Source of the DNA: Neodontobutis hainanensis
Lineage: Eukaryota > Chordata > Actinopteri > Gobiiformes > Odontobutidae
Direction of reading: 5' to 3'
Length of the DNA: 64,000 nucleotides
Assembly: GCA_024349245.1 (NCBI GenBank)
Contig: JALDNG010000006.1
Location: forward strand, 795,501-859,500
Shown: positions 39,101 through 52,000 of the stretch, in pieces
Layout of the letters: every line of letters starts with the position of its first letter
Numbering within the stretch: the stretch's first letter is position 1
Notes under the pieces: generated by a model
Seen by the model: only the letters and a program-made list of their open reading frames with translations
Told to the model about the DNA's origin: nothing
Database searches by the model: none
Position numbers and translations under genes: made by a program

Positions 39101-40032
39101 CAATAAGACCATTTGTTTTACAATAGGGTAACGGAATCAAAAGTTATTAGCATATTTGTGAATGTGGTTATAACTTTTGACCACAAGGTGGCGCTGCTCC
39201 AAAACCTTTTGAGTATCTTCAGGGCTTGGTCGAAGACGCATACCAAGTTTTGTAATGATGCAGCAATGCGTTCAAAAAATATAGCACTTTTGACAATATT
39301 CATAATGGCCGACTCTCAAAATGGCGATATGGGAAAATTTGGTATTGCAGGACTCGGCATGATGCACTGAATCTAAAGAGACCAGTTTTATGATTTTTGG
39401 CAAAAGCGTTCAGAAGATATAAGCAAATAATTCACTTTTTTATATCTCCTGACCACTAGGAGGCGCTGCGCCAAAACTCTGCAGGCATCCTCAAAACATG
39501 GTTGCCATAACACGTACTAAGTTTGGTTGGAATATGTTAAAGCATTGCAGAGATATACCCGACATTTATTTTTGTGCGCACTAAGTCGAATTCATTTGTG
39601 CGGTATTTGACAACGATTTGAAGAATCAACTTTATTCTCATAACTTTTAGTCAGCATAATCTGAAGATGATCTGGTTCAATTTTCGTGAAAATCGGGGCT
39701 ACGGCCTAGGAGGAGTTCGCAAAAGTACGTTTTTTAGAAAATTCAAAATGGCGGAAAAACTATCATGGCGGAAAATGACGTCATAGGGTGCAATCGAATC
39801 TTCATGAGCTAAGGAATCAGAGGAAAAAAGAATTTTAATTCTAGGCCTTACGGTTCAAAAGTTATTGACATAAACATAAGTCCAACTTTGGACAGTTGGT
39901 GGCGCTAGAGGGATTAAGGTAGACACTTCAGATTGGTTAGGATGACAGCTCACACTGTCCACTATGAGTGTACCAAATTTCACAACTTTTTAGCATACGG
40001 TTCTATGGGCTGCCATAGACTTACATTGCAGG

Positions 40033-40063
<31 letters not shown>

Positions 40064-43000
40064 GAAATCTAACGGATTCAATAGGGTCTACGCACCTTCG
40101 GTGCTTGGCCCCTAATAAGAAATCTAACGGTTTCAATAGGGTCTACGCACCTTCGGTGCTTGGCCCCTAATAATAATAATAAGAAATCTAACGAATACAA
40201 TAGGGTCTACGCACCTTCGGTGCTTGGCCCCTAATTAATATAAATAAATTAACATATGTACAACATGAACAGGTGTATTACAGTTGTTATTAAACAAGTG
40301 AGAAAAGGTGTGTTTTCTCTGAGAACCTACACAGAAATCTTTATTTATTATGACAAACGAAAGTTTTCAGCAGAACAACATTCTTTTGAACCTTCCTTTT
40401 TAAAGTTCCTCAATGCACATCAGAGACAAACACTAGAGGACACGTGATTAAGAGTGCTGTAAAAAAGCTTGTGATCAACAGGTGCATGCCTAAAAGGGTC
40501 ACACAGAGGTCAAACCTGATTTTATTTGTGTAACGCTTTTGTTTAGGACAAGTTAAAAAAGACATACATTAATGTTAAACAGACGTGCCCTGAAGCACTG
40601 ATTAGGACATAAAGAAAACCAACCCAATCATTACAAATGAGCTTATAAAGAAAAGAGCCATAAAACGTGCTGTTATTGGGTTTGTGGTTTCAGAAGAGAA
40701 AGGATTTATTTATGCACCAGATTAAGGAGTCAGAGCACAAACTGAATTAATTATCCTGATCCTTTCACTGCCCTCTGCATTGTGCCATTTGTTTCTACTG
40801 TTAGCTGACATTTAACCCATGTGTATGTACTTGGACACTGGGTGAATGGAGTTTGTTACCTGTAGCCTGCAGCAGAACTCAGTGGCGGGCGTTAGGTCCG
40901 ATAGTTCACACTGCGTTGCAGATCCACAGTAGATGAGCTCCATGGGCTCATCTTCCCGCGCCCATTCCAAACGATATTCTGAGATGTCACTACCCGAACC
41001 CTCGGGACTCTGTAAGACGTGGCAAAACAGGCACGCTAAGACAAGGCTAGGCTAGGCTAAACTGAAACATTATCATTAATGAGCCATCCCACACACTGCG
41101 GACAGAAAATGAATGTCTGGATGGAAGGAAGTTTAAAGTCCCTCACAGTTTTTTTTAATTCTGCATTTTATTAAGCTTTTAAACAATAACAAATGAAATG
41201 TTTGTGGATGATGATTTTTGATTGATCACTTTGTTGAATGTTATTCATTTATTGATTGTTAGTAGCTTATATCATGCGCCCCTTTTAGTCCATTGATTTG
41301 TGTTTATTAATGTGGATCTAACTGAATTAAAATGAATGAGTGGTTAGGTGTAGGAATCTTTCTTTGATTATAAATGTCTCCATGAACCTCACCTCCCAGT
41401 TGAGTGTTACACAGGTGTTGCTGGTCAAGGTAATGAGCGGTGCCCCACATTGACCTGGAGGACCCGCTGCAGTCGTCACCTCTGTCGGCTCAGAGTATGC
41501 TCCGAACTAAAACACAAAAGATGAGGAGGTTAAAATAACAGGTTGGTTTCAAGTGGAGCACAGACACACTCTTCGTGCATGTGTTTGGAAATATGTTTGA
41601 GAGTGCTTAGTGTCACATGTGCACCACTCTGCAGAGCTTTACGTGTCTACCGTGTTTGTTCTGTTTTTTGATCAGTCAGTCAGAGCGCTTGTTCAACCCT
41701 AATTGAGTTGATAATGAGACCAATCAAGTGTTCGCTTCACACAAGGGGTCACTTCTTCAACCAAATGCAACCTCTTAGTCTGTCTGGGACACTCTGCCCT
41801 AAGCACTCTCTGTATTTGTGTGTGTCTACCTTGAATATAGTTTTTATCTGTAATCCTATTTCAACTGCTAAACAGATTTCAATAAAGGACATTTAGCTAC
41901 ACATGCTTATTGAGAATGAAATAATAGTTATGTCAGTACACTAGGAGCGGCTGAATGCAAGGTAATAAATATAGGTTCTTCTGTGCATTTGAGCATGTCC
42001 CTGTTGCATATTTCTTACCCCAGCCTCATTGGCAGCCCGCAGTCGAAAGCTGTACGTCGCACCCGGTAGTAAACTACCCACAGTACATTGCAGCTCTGAG
42101 CCATTATATACTTCTGCTGGTTCGCTGTTCCCTTCACTCATCTCCAAACTGAACGTGGACTGCTCACACACTCCCTCTGATGTAGGGGAGTCTAAATGGA
42201 AAAGAAACACAGAAAGCGTTTACAATACTTCTTAAATCAGCTGATGGTTTTATCTGATACAAAGAATAGATTGTGTTTATTGGGTCTATATGTTTTTTGT
42301 TCAGTGCATACATTATTTTACACCAGCTGCTCTTTTTGTGGAGAGTCCTAAATGTCAAAGACAGTGGGGAAAACCCTCTGATACATAATGCTTGGCCTTT
42401 AACTGAAGCGAGTAATTGCAAAAGCCCAGCCTGAATAAGAGTTGATTGAGGCTATTTTTAACAGATTAAAACAAGAACTTCCCCATGTTTCAGCCTGAGA
42501 CTTTCACCTACCAACAGAGAGCAGCACTAATGTGCAATAATAGTCTGACATTCGGAAAGTTAAGTTACATTTGTTGGGTTAGGCCTTTAATGGAACAAAT
42601 AAGGGCTCAGTTTGGATGAAACATGGTTTACTGAGGTTGCATTAGCGACATTAAGACCTTAAATATAAAAGCATATCCATTCAGTCAAATCAAACTAAAC
42701 ACCAGTAATATTGTATAAAGACTCACCCCATTCTAACTGCACTTCCTTGTGTTTGGCTTTACCCACGATCCTCGGTGGTGCACAGGGCCCAGGCGGGACA
42801 CATAACGTGCGGACCGGGACACTGACAGCACACTGTAAGAGCAGGAATAAAGATGAAATTAAAACAAACAATGCTCAGTCCTTAATGCTTTTTTTTATCA
42901 GAATGTAAACATTTAAATATTATTCCACAGTCTACACGTTTCTGTATTTCTACCTTCATTGGATTGTATTTAATATAATGACAGTTGTATTGTATAAAAT

Positions 43001-46000
43001 GCACAGACTTATTTATTATTATCTACTTGTTTGCATCAAAGTTTCCAACCACTGTTACAAAAACGTTCATAGGATACACATTTTATTTTGCAGTATTTGA
43101 ATTCACATTGTTATTCTATGTAAAAATAAATACATAAAACATAAAAAAAATAATAATTCACAGTCTGATTTTGATCTATATTGAGGGTGTGCTTGTTCAC
43201 TTGCATTACCTGACTGTGCCCTCCGGTGGTGATGCTACACACTCGTAGGCGGTACACGGTCCCTGGGGTTAGCTGCTCACATACACAGTCTGTTGCAGGG
43301 CCACTGTAGGCTACCTCCCACTGGCTCGCTGCACACAAACACACACAGAATCAGCACACACACTGTACACATAATAGCTTGTTTTGTAGTCAGGTGCAGA
43401 TGACCTAATTATTATTTTCTGATAAGTCCTGAAAAGCGTAGGCCAAACCATGATTGAGCCTATGAAGGTTATGCAAGTTCTCTTTACACTGCACCTCTGC
43501 AGCACTACAGGGGCACTGTTTGTAATATATAGATTTAAATCATTCACAAGATATTTAGAAAAGGTGAAGTTCAGGTGTGTGATGTGTTAATAGGACATTT
43601 GTGGGTGAGATATGAATTATGACTGCTTTTATTCTTGAATAAATGGATTAAATATGTATGAGATGCTGGAAATTGGTAGCGCAACAAAGTATTTTTAACA
43701 CTAATGTCATACCTTCAGAACATCCTTCTGATATCTCAAGCAGGTATGTGAGAGCCTCTGAACCGCCATTGTCTTGGGGAGGATCTAGTGACAAAATATA
43801 AGAAAATTAGTTAGTTTGGCGGAAAGAAGGTGGAAAAATTCTAAATCAATCCTAAAAATGTTCAATAATTCAGTCACTGGGACACATCATTGATTTCTAG
43901 GGAAGAAAGAAAGTGCAAAATGTGCTTTCCAATTGCTGCAAAAACATATCTAGTGAGAGACATTACACAGAACTATTTTATTATATTTGTAAAATATTAA
44001 AATTATGCTTTTATCTGGTTATCACTTATCACAAAAAAGAGAAAACAAAATCCCTTTTACAAAACAAAATGTCCAAAATTTGTACAAACAACAAAGAGCC
44101 CCCCTTTCTCCCCTGTTATTATCCAAAATACCCTGTGTTTTGATGCAGAGCAGCATGTGTCTTTAATGTTGTGTGTTCTCATATGTACCCCATGTGACAG
44201 TGAATCCATACGGCGTGGTTGCTGTGACACACGGTGCAGATGGAGGGCCCGGTTTGTCTGGGTTGGTGGTACACACCAACACTTCACTGGGACTGCTCTT
44301 TCCCTCCGTGTTCGACGCTATGAGCTGCACACGGACAAATAACATGTGCAATGAGACAGGGATAAAACAAATAAAAGAGAAAAGGAGCGGGGCAGCTTGT
44401 TGTTGAGGTAATGATTAATGATCATTACTCTCTGCTGGTTGACCTGTGGAGCTCGTCACTCTTCCACAAAATAATCATTTAGACTTTTTCCTAGCTTTTC
44501 AGTAAATTTGGACATTATAAAAGGAATGTGAGCCAAACAAAGACTTTTCATCCACAATTTTCATCCATCTCTCAAATACATCTAGTTAAGTTAGGTATTG
44601 TTAATAATATGAATTATATTGTACAGGGACAACTATGCATCACATTCAAACCTCATTTAAACCCTGTGTCCTCGTATTACTATGGGCAATCACAGCTTTT
44701 AGTCAACTCAGACCCTCTTCTGTGCTGAATAGTGGTGTCTCACAAGCAGTTAAATTGCAGCCAATTTGCACTTGGGAATTACTTGCCAGGCTGCTGCACG
44801 TTGAATTACCAGAAAATGACAATGTAGCTTTGTTGCTATCCTTGGAAACATTTATTTCAACATTAAAACATCATTCATGTAATGATTCAACTCAGTGACT
44901 CACCCTGAATTTATACTGTGTACTTCTCTTCAGGCTTTGTACAGTACAAGTCAAGTTTTCTCCAGTGTACTTTGGATGAAAGTCTGTTCCCTGTAAAGAG
45001 AGACACTGTCAGTGGTCTGTGTGCTCGAGTCTCTGGCTGTGTCCGGATCAACACTAATTACAACATTTTGTAGGGGTGTCTAAATGTGTAAGGAGAGCCA
45101 CGCATCCGTGACATGTGTTTAAAATGTACACAAGAGGCACAAGTTTGACTTTCTGTGGATACGATATTCATTGTAAATTGTTATTAATAAACTGTTATGA
45201 TGTAAAATCCCTAACATTAGCTTAACTTAAGTCATACAGACGGACCTGTAAGAGCTTCCCTCTTTAAGGCATAAAAGAGTCAGTTTGCATTGTTAATAGG
45301 ACCCAAGCGTTGTTGAATAAAATATGAAAGCTTATTTATATTAATACTTATATCACTAAAGTCTTGTGATTTCTTAAAAAAGCCCATTATCAGTGCAATT
45401 TAGCGGAGATTGTACTACATGTACGCCAGGGTCACGTGACTGACAGCGACAGAAAAACAGATGTGTAGGGTCCGGAAACGTTCATTAATGGATTGCACTA
45501 TAAAGTCCTCTATAAAGTGATGCACTATATAGTGATTGAGGAGTTAGGGACTAAGGAGTGGATTCAGACAGAGCCTCTGTTTAGCTTGAAATAATATAAG
45601 TGGACATTTATGGGTTTTTAAGAATGAAATATCTGCTAAAGAGAAAACATCTGGAACTGTGGTTTATTATGTTTTGGTAATGTCTCTGAGCATGTGTTTA
45701 TGCTACAGGATTTACTTGCTTTGTAAGATTTTGCAAGCTATATTTATTATTTGCCTCTTCTTCTTCTTTTGCAGGACCTGGCACATGGGCTTATATTTCT
45801 GAAATAAGTTCAGTCTTTAAGAGAGTGTGTACTTACGCCGTTGTCTTCCTGGATTTCGAGTGTGTATTTGAGCTGCTCCTCGCTTGGACTGCCTTCAGGA
45901 CGCCCCCACTCCAAGGTGACCCAGGACACCCCAGCCCTGACGAGCCTCGGTGCCAGGGGCAGAGCAGGCAAAGTGCCCATTGTGTAGTACACCACCTCTG

Positions 46001-49000
46001 AGCTGAAGCCACTGTGCAAACATATTATGAACATATATCACTACATGTTTACTGTGATTCAAACCCAACCAACTTATGCCAAAAAGGTGGGAGAGAAGTG
46101 CCTTAGAGTAGGAGTAAAGTAAATAGCATAAAAGGTACAGCATCAACATGGATGATGCTTTAAGGAGAACATGTGGATGTCATAGGGCTGCAGGTGTTAA
46201 AGCAGGAGTAAAGGGAGCTTCCAATGGAGATGAAAGCAGATCTGAATAATATACATCTATGTTAGAGGGAGTGTAGACTTTTTTCGAGTTAAAACAGCTG
46301 TAGGGATCAGAAGTGGTAAAATCATTTGTGTTAGGAAAATAACCACAGACTGCTGTTTTGAGCCACAGACGTTAGTTAGAGTTTCTCTCTTTTTTTCTCT
46401 GTCACTGCCATGACTGCAGCGAGATGGTACATAATGACAAAGAGGACAACAAGCGGAGATGGGAAATGGAAGGAAAATACGGTAGAATAAATGGAAGTGT
46501 TATACAGAAGGTAGCCACTGATGGACTAGTGCATACTTGTGTGTTTCTGCCCATCATAGTACATCATGTTCCATTAAATGAGACAATTTTATGGCTTATG
46601 TCACAGCCCACAGCGCTATATAAACTATGATTTATGTATGTATAAAAACTCTCAATCAATAATCAGGTCCTTGTTTGAAAAGGGGTTGTGTGTTCTTGCC
46701 ATATAATGCTACAGTTTGTGGTTATGTTTAGCATATATTATGTTTTGCACATTATGTTGCATTAGTACCTTGTGCCAATATCGTTGTGTGCAGCCACTCT
46801 GAACGTGTAGCCACAGGCCGGAAACAGCCGTGTCAGCTTGTAGTGTCTCTGGCTCCCAAAGTAACATTCTCTGAAAACACTGTTTTTCCTTCCCTGCAAA
46901 AGACAGAGTATAGATTATTTATATTACAAAGAAATATGACAAGAGAATTGGATGTAATTGACCCATAAGTTATCTTTTGCAAGGCTGTTAATGTTCGCCC
47001 AGTGACAGTTACAAGTGGCTCTTATAAAACAATGGTAAGCATGACATTTGATGGACATTAAGAACAGGAGACAGCCTTACCTCATCCCACTCCAGAAGGT
47101 AGTTTGTGATTTTAGATCCGTTGTCGCCCGGGGCCTGAGGACAGCAGAGGATGGACGAGAGACAAGGAAGATGGAGATGTTAGTCATTGATAAAAGCCTT
47201 ACAAAAAGCCAGAAAGAAACTGGATAAAAACTCCTAGAGGACACAGGAGTGCACCCTAATGTAGCAACAGCAGGTGCATTTTAGGTGCAACAAAACTGAA
47301 AATGACAAGAAATTTTAACAAAGTCCTATGAGTTAGAGCAGTCTGAAAAGTGAAGCTTTGGACAGCCTGTACCTTCCACTGTAGGGTGAGCGTGCTCTTG
47401 GTGCGATGGGACAGTTTGGGGGATAAAGGGACGTCTGGGGCACTGCAATGTGTGGTAAATGAACCAGCTTCTGAACACAAGCCTCGAACTGAATTGTACA
47501 TTGCAGAAACCCTAAAGCAAACACACAATCACATTATTTTTTCACATTTTGAATTATTCTGATGTAATACTGTGTAATATTTAAATATCCAAAGGGTCTT
47601 ACCGTACGTAGTAGTCTGTTGCTGGCCTTAGATCTTTAAGATGGTATTCCAATTCTTCCCCACTGAAAAACACACTTTGTTGAGTTTGTCATTGTATTTG
47701 TTAAAGCATGATTATAACTTGTGTTAGAATTGTCTACAACTTCAATCACTTTTCAACCACTTTTAAGGTCCATTTTCAAGGTTCTTTGGCACTTTTAACA
47801 CATAACCTCAAAAAAGTTGGATACTCTACCTTTCCTATAACCTAAAACACAATGTATAAGTACAAATGCATAAAGTAATATTGTTTTGTCCTCAGTTTAG
47901 TCTTTCTGAAAATGCTACAAAACACATTTTGCTGACAAACATCCACATTTCAACCCATGTTCCAAATAGTGCAGAGACAAAAAATGTAAGCATTTTCGAG
48001 GATTTTAAGCACCTCTTTGTTTACCTGTATATGACGCGGTATTTGCCGTCTCGTCCCTTATCCGAAAGAGAGACTTCGTAAGAGCAGGACACAGGGACAC
48101 CGTTACTTTGTCTGCTCACCAGTCCCGCAGGGGGGCTCCAGGACAGCCGTGCAGCCCGCGCTTGCACATTTGACACCTGTAACACACACAAATAGTACCA
48201 GGGAAACTCAAAATAAATGAACAGCCACAAACAAGAGCCCAGTGTTACAGACAAACCAGGCCCTCCATCTACACCGTGTGTCACAGCAGCCACGCCGAAT
48301 GGACTCACTGTCACATGGGGTACATATGAGAACACAACCGTATACTCTAGACACATTTTAACACAAGCTGTATGTGCAGTATGTGTGTATGTGAACGTGT
48401 GCATGTTTATGAGAGTTTTAGTTGTGGCATTTAGAGTACGCCAATTTAGCATGTTTTTATCTTAGTGTGCTGCCATTTCAATCCAGACTCAGCATCCCTC
48501 GAATAGGCAATGACTACGCCTGGAGGGCACCACTAACCACAACCATGCATTGACTGTCTGCACAAAAGACAGACAGACAGCAGGAAAACACAGGTAATTA
48601 CAACAAAAATCTTGATAATAATGATTTTTATATTTTGAGGTCGCAAGATTTCATCCACTGTTTTCGTAAGCTATGGTCACTGTTTGACCCCCACATTAAA
48701 AATACACCAATAGGGAGGACTTTAACATAAATGGTGAAAAACATTTTTGTAGTTTATTACACTTTCACTCATTCCTATTATTGGCATGGGACATAAACAT
48801 AGTAAAAACACAAGGTAGGTTGAGACCAAACTAAGTCTTGACTGAGAGATCTATTTTTGTATTCTTGTGTATGCGTGTGGCTGGATACCACTGGTTGCTA
48901 TAGTGATTCCCTATGCTTTTGTAAGTAAGGTACAGGTGCTTGTCAAGCCAGACAGTGACTCAGAAAAAAAAACCTAGGCAAAGATAGCAGTTCAATTCAG

Positions 49001-52000
49001 CATTTTTTTAACTCTGAAAAACTGGCTGCCATACATTTATTTGATTAATGATTCCAATTCAGGTAAAAAAATTGGTTATATTTGGTAACTAAACAACAAT
49101 GTACACAAAACATAAATATGCTTGAGGTTATTTATGTATGGGATGTATGTCACCCGGAAATCATCAAAGCTGTCAATAAAGCAAAAGCCAGAGGAGACAA
49201 TGCTGTCTTCATTTATGACTGCTTGATAGTTTTAACCTAAAATCAGGGATAAATGTTAGAAGCTTAATTTAAGTTCACAAAATATTTAGTTTTATTGGTA
49301 ATAAAATTGAAAATATAAAGGCAGTTTCAGAGACACATGTGGACAATTCAGTCACTGACAATTGTGCAGCTGTACCACATACCCGCTTAGATCTGGACAG
49401 ATTTAATGGTTACCAACATTGTAGACCATTCATTGTTGGCTGCATCTATGCATCAACCAAGTTCTAATGCACCGTATGTAGATGATATATGCTCTTTTTT
49501 TTTTCTAACATTTCTTAACTTGAATTGAACATATAAAATAACAGTGCTAGTTGTATCAGGGCAGAATCCATCCCTGTAGGGTTTACAGATCATAATGTAG
49601 TTCCTGTAGTAAGAAAATCTAAGGCTCCAAAAACTGGTTCTAAAATATTACAGAAGAGATGCTTAAGGAAATTTAGTGAAAATTATTTGATTTGGAAAAG
49701 ACAGACTGGAACCAAGTGCTAGTTAATAAAGACATCAATAATAAAGCCCTTAAATTGTTCAATGATCTGCTTTTCTCTGTAGATGATAAGCTTGCACTGA
49801 AAACTTTTACTCTAAGAACCAATAAGGCGCCATGGATTAATGAGGAACTCAGGCAGTGCATGACTTACAGAGACAATATGAAAAAGACAGCGTTTTAGGA
49901 GTGTCTGGTTTATCTGAGCGGTGGAAAACGTATTGCTAAGAAAGAAATTAAGTGACTAAGCTGAACAGAAAAAAGAAATGGAAATATTATAGAAATTTGA
50001 TAAACAAAAGGAAAAATGAAGGGTAGACAACTTTGGAAAACCCTAAATGAATGGGTAGGGGCAAGACAAATACACTAGGATTCATAAAAGTAAATGTTCT
50101 CTTTCTAATTAAAGGCATTGCAGTTTATTTTAGTAATTATTTTTCTGATAAAGTTGATAAGTTAAGACAAGAAACTAGCATTTATTACAGTTAAAGGTTG
50201 ATTGCTTAAATTAGTTGCAAGTTAAATAGCTTTGTCAGTTTCTTATATTTTTCCTCAAATTTAGAAAAATGCCAAAATTATTCTGCTCTTAAAAAGTAAT
50301 CATGATAGCTTTTTTCAGCAGTAAACAGTAGACCCACTAGTATTCTTCCTGTGCTAAGTTGATTGAAAAAGTTCTTTTACACAGGTTTTTAATTATTTCT
50401 CTATTAATAATTTCAACTTTGAATCTCATGCTTACAGGGAAAATCATTCCACAAGTTGAAATGACTGATAAATGGTTATCTTACATTAATAACACAATGA
50501 TGGTGGGTACTGTATTCCTTTTGTTTTTGATCATGGCTTGTTATTAGAAAGACTACCTGCATACAAATTTGATCTCACACCACCAATAAATGAAAAATGT
50601 ATTTTGGGTCACAATCAGTTTTTTTTTCTCTCTCTTTTTTTCTTTTTCTTTTTAAATGGGAGTTTTCCCCACCTAAATATTCACATTGTGGTGTACCACA
50701 TGGCAGCTGCCTGGGACCACTACTTTTCAAAATTTTTATTAATGACATGACTTTTGTCCTAAAACAGTGTAGTGCAACTCTTTATGCAGATGACTTTACA
50801 GTATACTTTGCTTTAAAAATGTACAGAATTAAGAAATACATTACAATCTCCTCTGCTATATCTACTGAACTGGAAAAACGTGAATGACTATCATGGGATA
50901 AGCACATTGACTCTATTGTAAAAGAAATATATCATGTATTAGAAGATGCTGCCCATTTATAACACAGGCTTCTAGAGTCCTAGTTTCAATTCAATCTTTG
51001 AAGTTGTCTCACTTGGACTACGGCTCTGTGGTGTGATCTGGTGCTGCCAAAAAACATTTATCTAAAGTTCAGAGTACATGCCAGCCTCTCATGGTTCAGC
51101 TCAGAAGACCAACTGAAATGTAATTTACTGTGTTTTTTCAGAAACGTTATTTGCCGTAAATTGCCGCTTGCTGTCACTGAAGCTTCTATTAAAGCCACTT
51201 TCAGGAAAGTTTAATTTTTATGGACATAAATTTGTGACTTGTTATTGCCTAGGTCTGTATTTGGAATTTGTATTATTGATTGTATGATGTATTTTTGGGA
51301 CCTAGGGAAGAAAAGCTGTCAGATTTTGTGACAACTAATGGAGATCCAAATAAATAAAGAAATATTGACAACACAGTTATTAAAAGTACAAACACATAGA
51401 GGGACAGCTGTGTTCACCCCCAGCACCCTGCGTCTCCTCCTGCAGATTTGCCATGAAGGAAAACAATACTGTCCTGGGAGCAGCTAATATTGTGGACATT
51501 TAAATGAAATATTTTCTCATATGAGTTTTACCTCTGCAACACCTGTTTCTTAGTCCGTACGGATAGCGCTCAAGCTAAATCCATTTAAATCCTCTAGTGT
51601 TGTTGCATGGTTTCCCCTCAAATCAATAGCTAGGTAAGATAGATCAAAAGCTTTTTTCCTTCAGGTGCTTTTATAATATCACTGAGGTTATAATGACATT
51701 TGTTTTTATTCTGAACTGAACTATTCAAATTGCACAGCCTCTTGACCTACCTCTGCGCCTCTGCATTCTGCCTCAGGAAAGCAGAAGAGCTTCAACAGTG
51801 TGAACATTTTTTCAGCAAGTTGAACTACGGTTTAAAGAATAAGCAGATGCTGCCCTCATGTGGCCACTGTGTGGAGCATCGTTTCCACTAACACTAGTTT
51901 TTGTTGGTTTTATGTACTCATCAGATTTGTGTGTTGATGACAAATAAGGGAATGGAAAAATGGAAAATACATTTGTGTCTCATGCCAGCAATGACTACAC

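Larger units (their letters stand above)
32074..40234 (+). mobile_element. 8.2-kb nested/tandem repeat array, Helitron-like termini
   Basis: Four head-body units begin with TATAGCTGCAAGCAGC at 32074, 34263, 35987 and 37973. Each of the first three bodies ends in a (TAA)n or GAA/TAA run directly before the next head; the fourth ends in a longer (TAA)n run at about 40,034-40,062. Three consecutive 54-bp tails follow (40062-40115, 40117-40170, 40181-40234). The head contains GGGGCCAAGCAC and the tail its exact reverse complement GTGCTTGGCCCC. Each tail has a GCACC-TTC-GGTGC hairpin followed by TTGGCCC and CTAA, then T, which resembles a Helitron/Helentron 3' end. No transposase-like ORF is seen, so the elements look non-autonomous. 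It lies in the FNDC3B intron between exons 41009-40860 and 31512-31232. The class assignment is inference; the repeat structure is directly visible. Confidence 0.75.

Noticed and set aside
37036..39370. Recurrent ORFs within the repeat array (e.g. with LQNLVCVF)
   Set aside because: The peptides recur because the DNA units repeat. They are short, on either strand and not bounded like genes.
40062..40234. Three evenly spaced 54-bp repeats resembling a CRISPR array
   Set aside because: Copies are adjacent without unique spacers, in a vertebrate intron, and are transposon tails.
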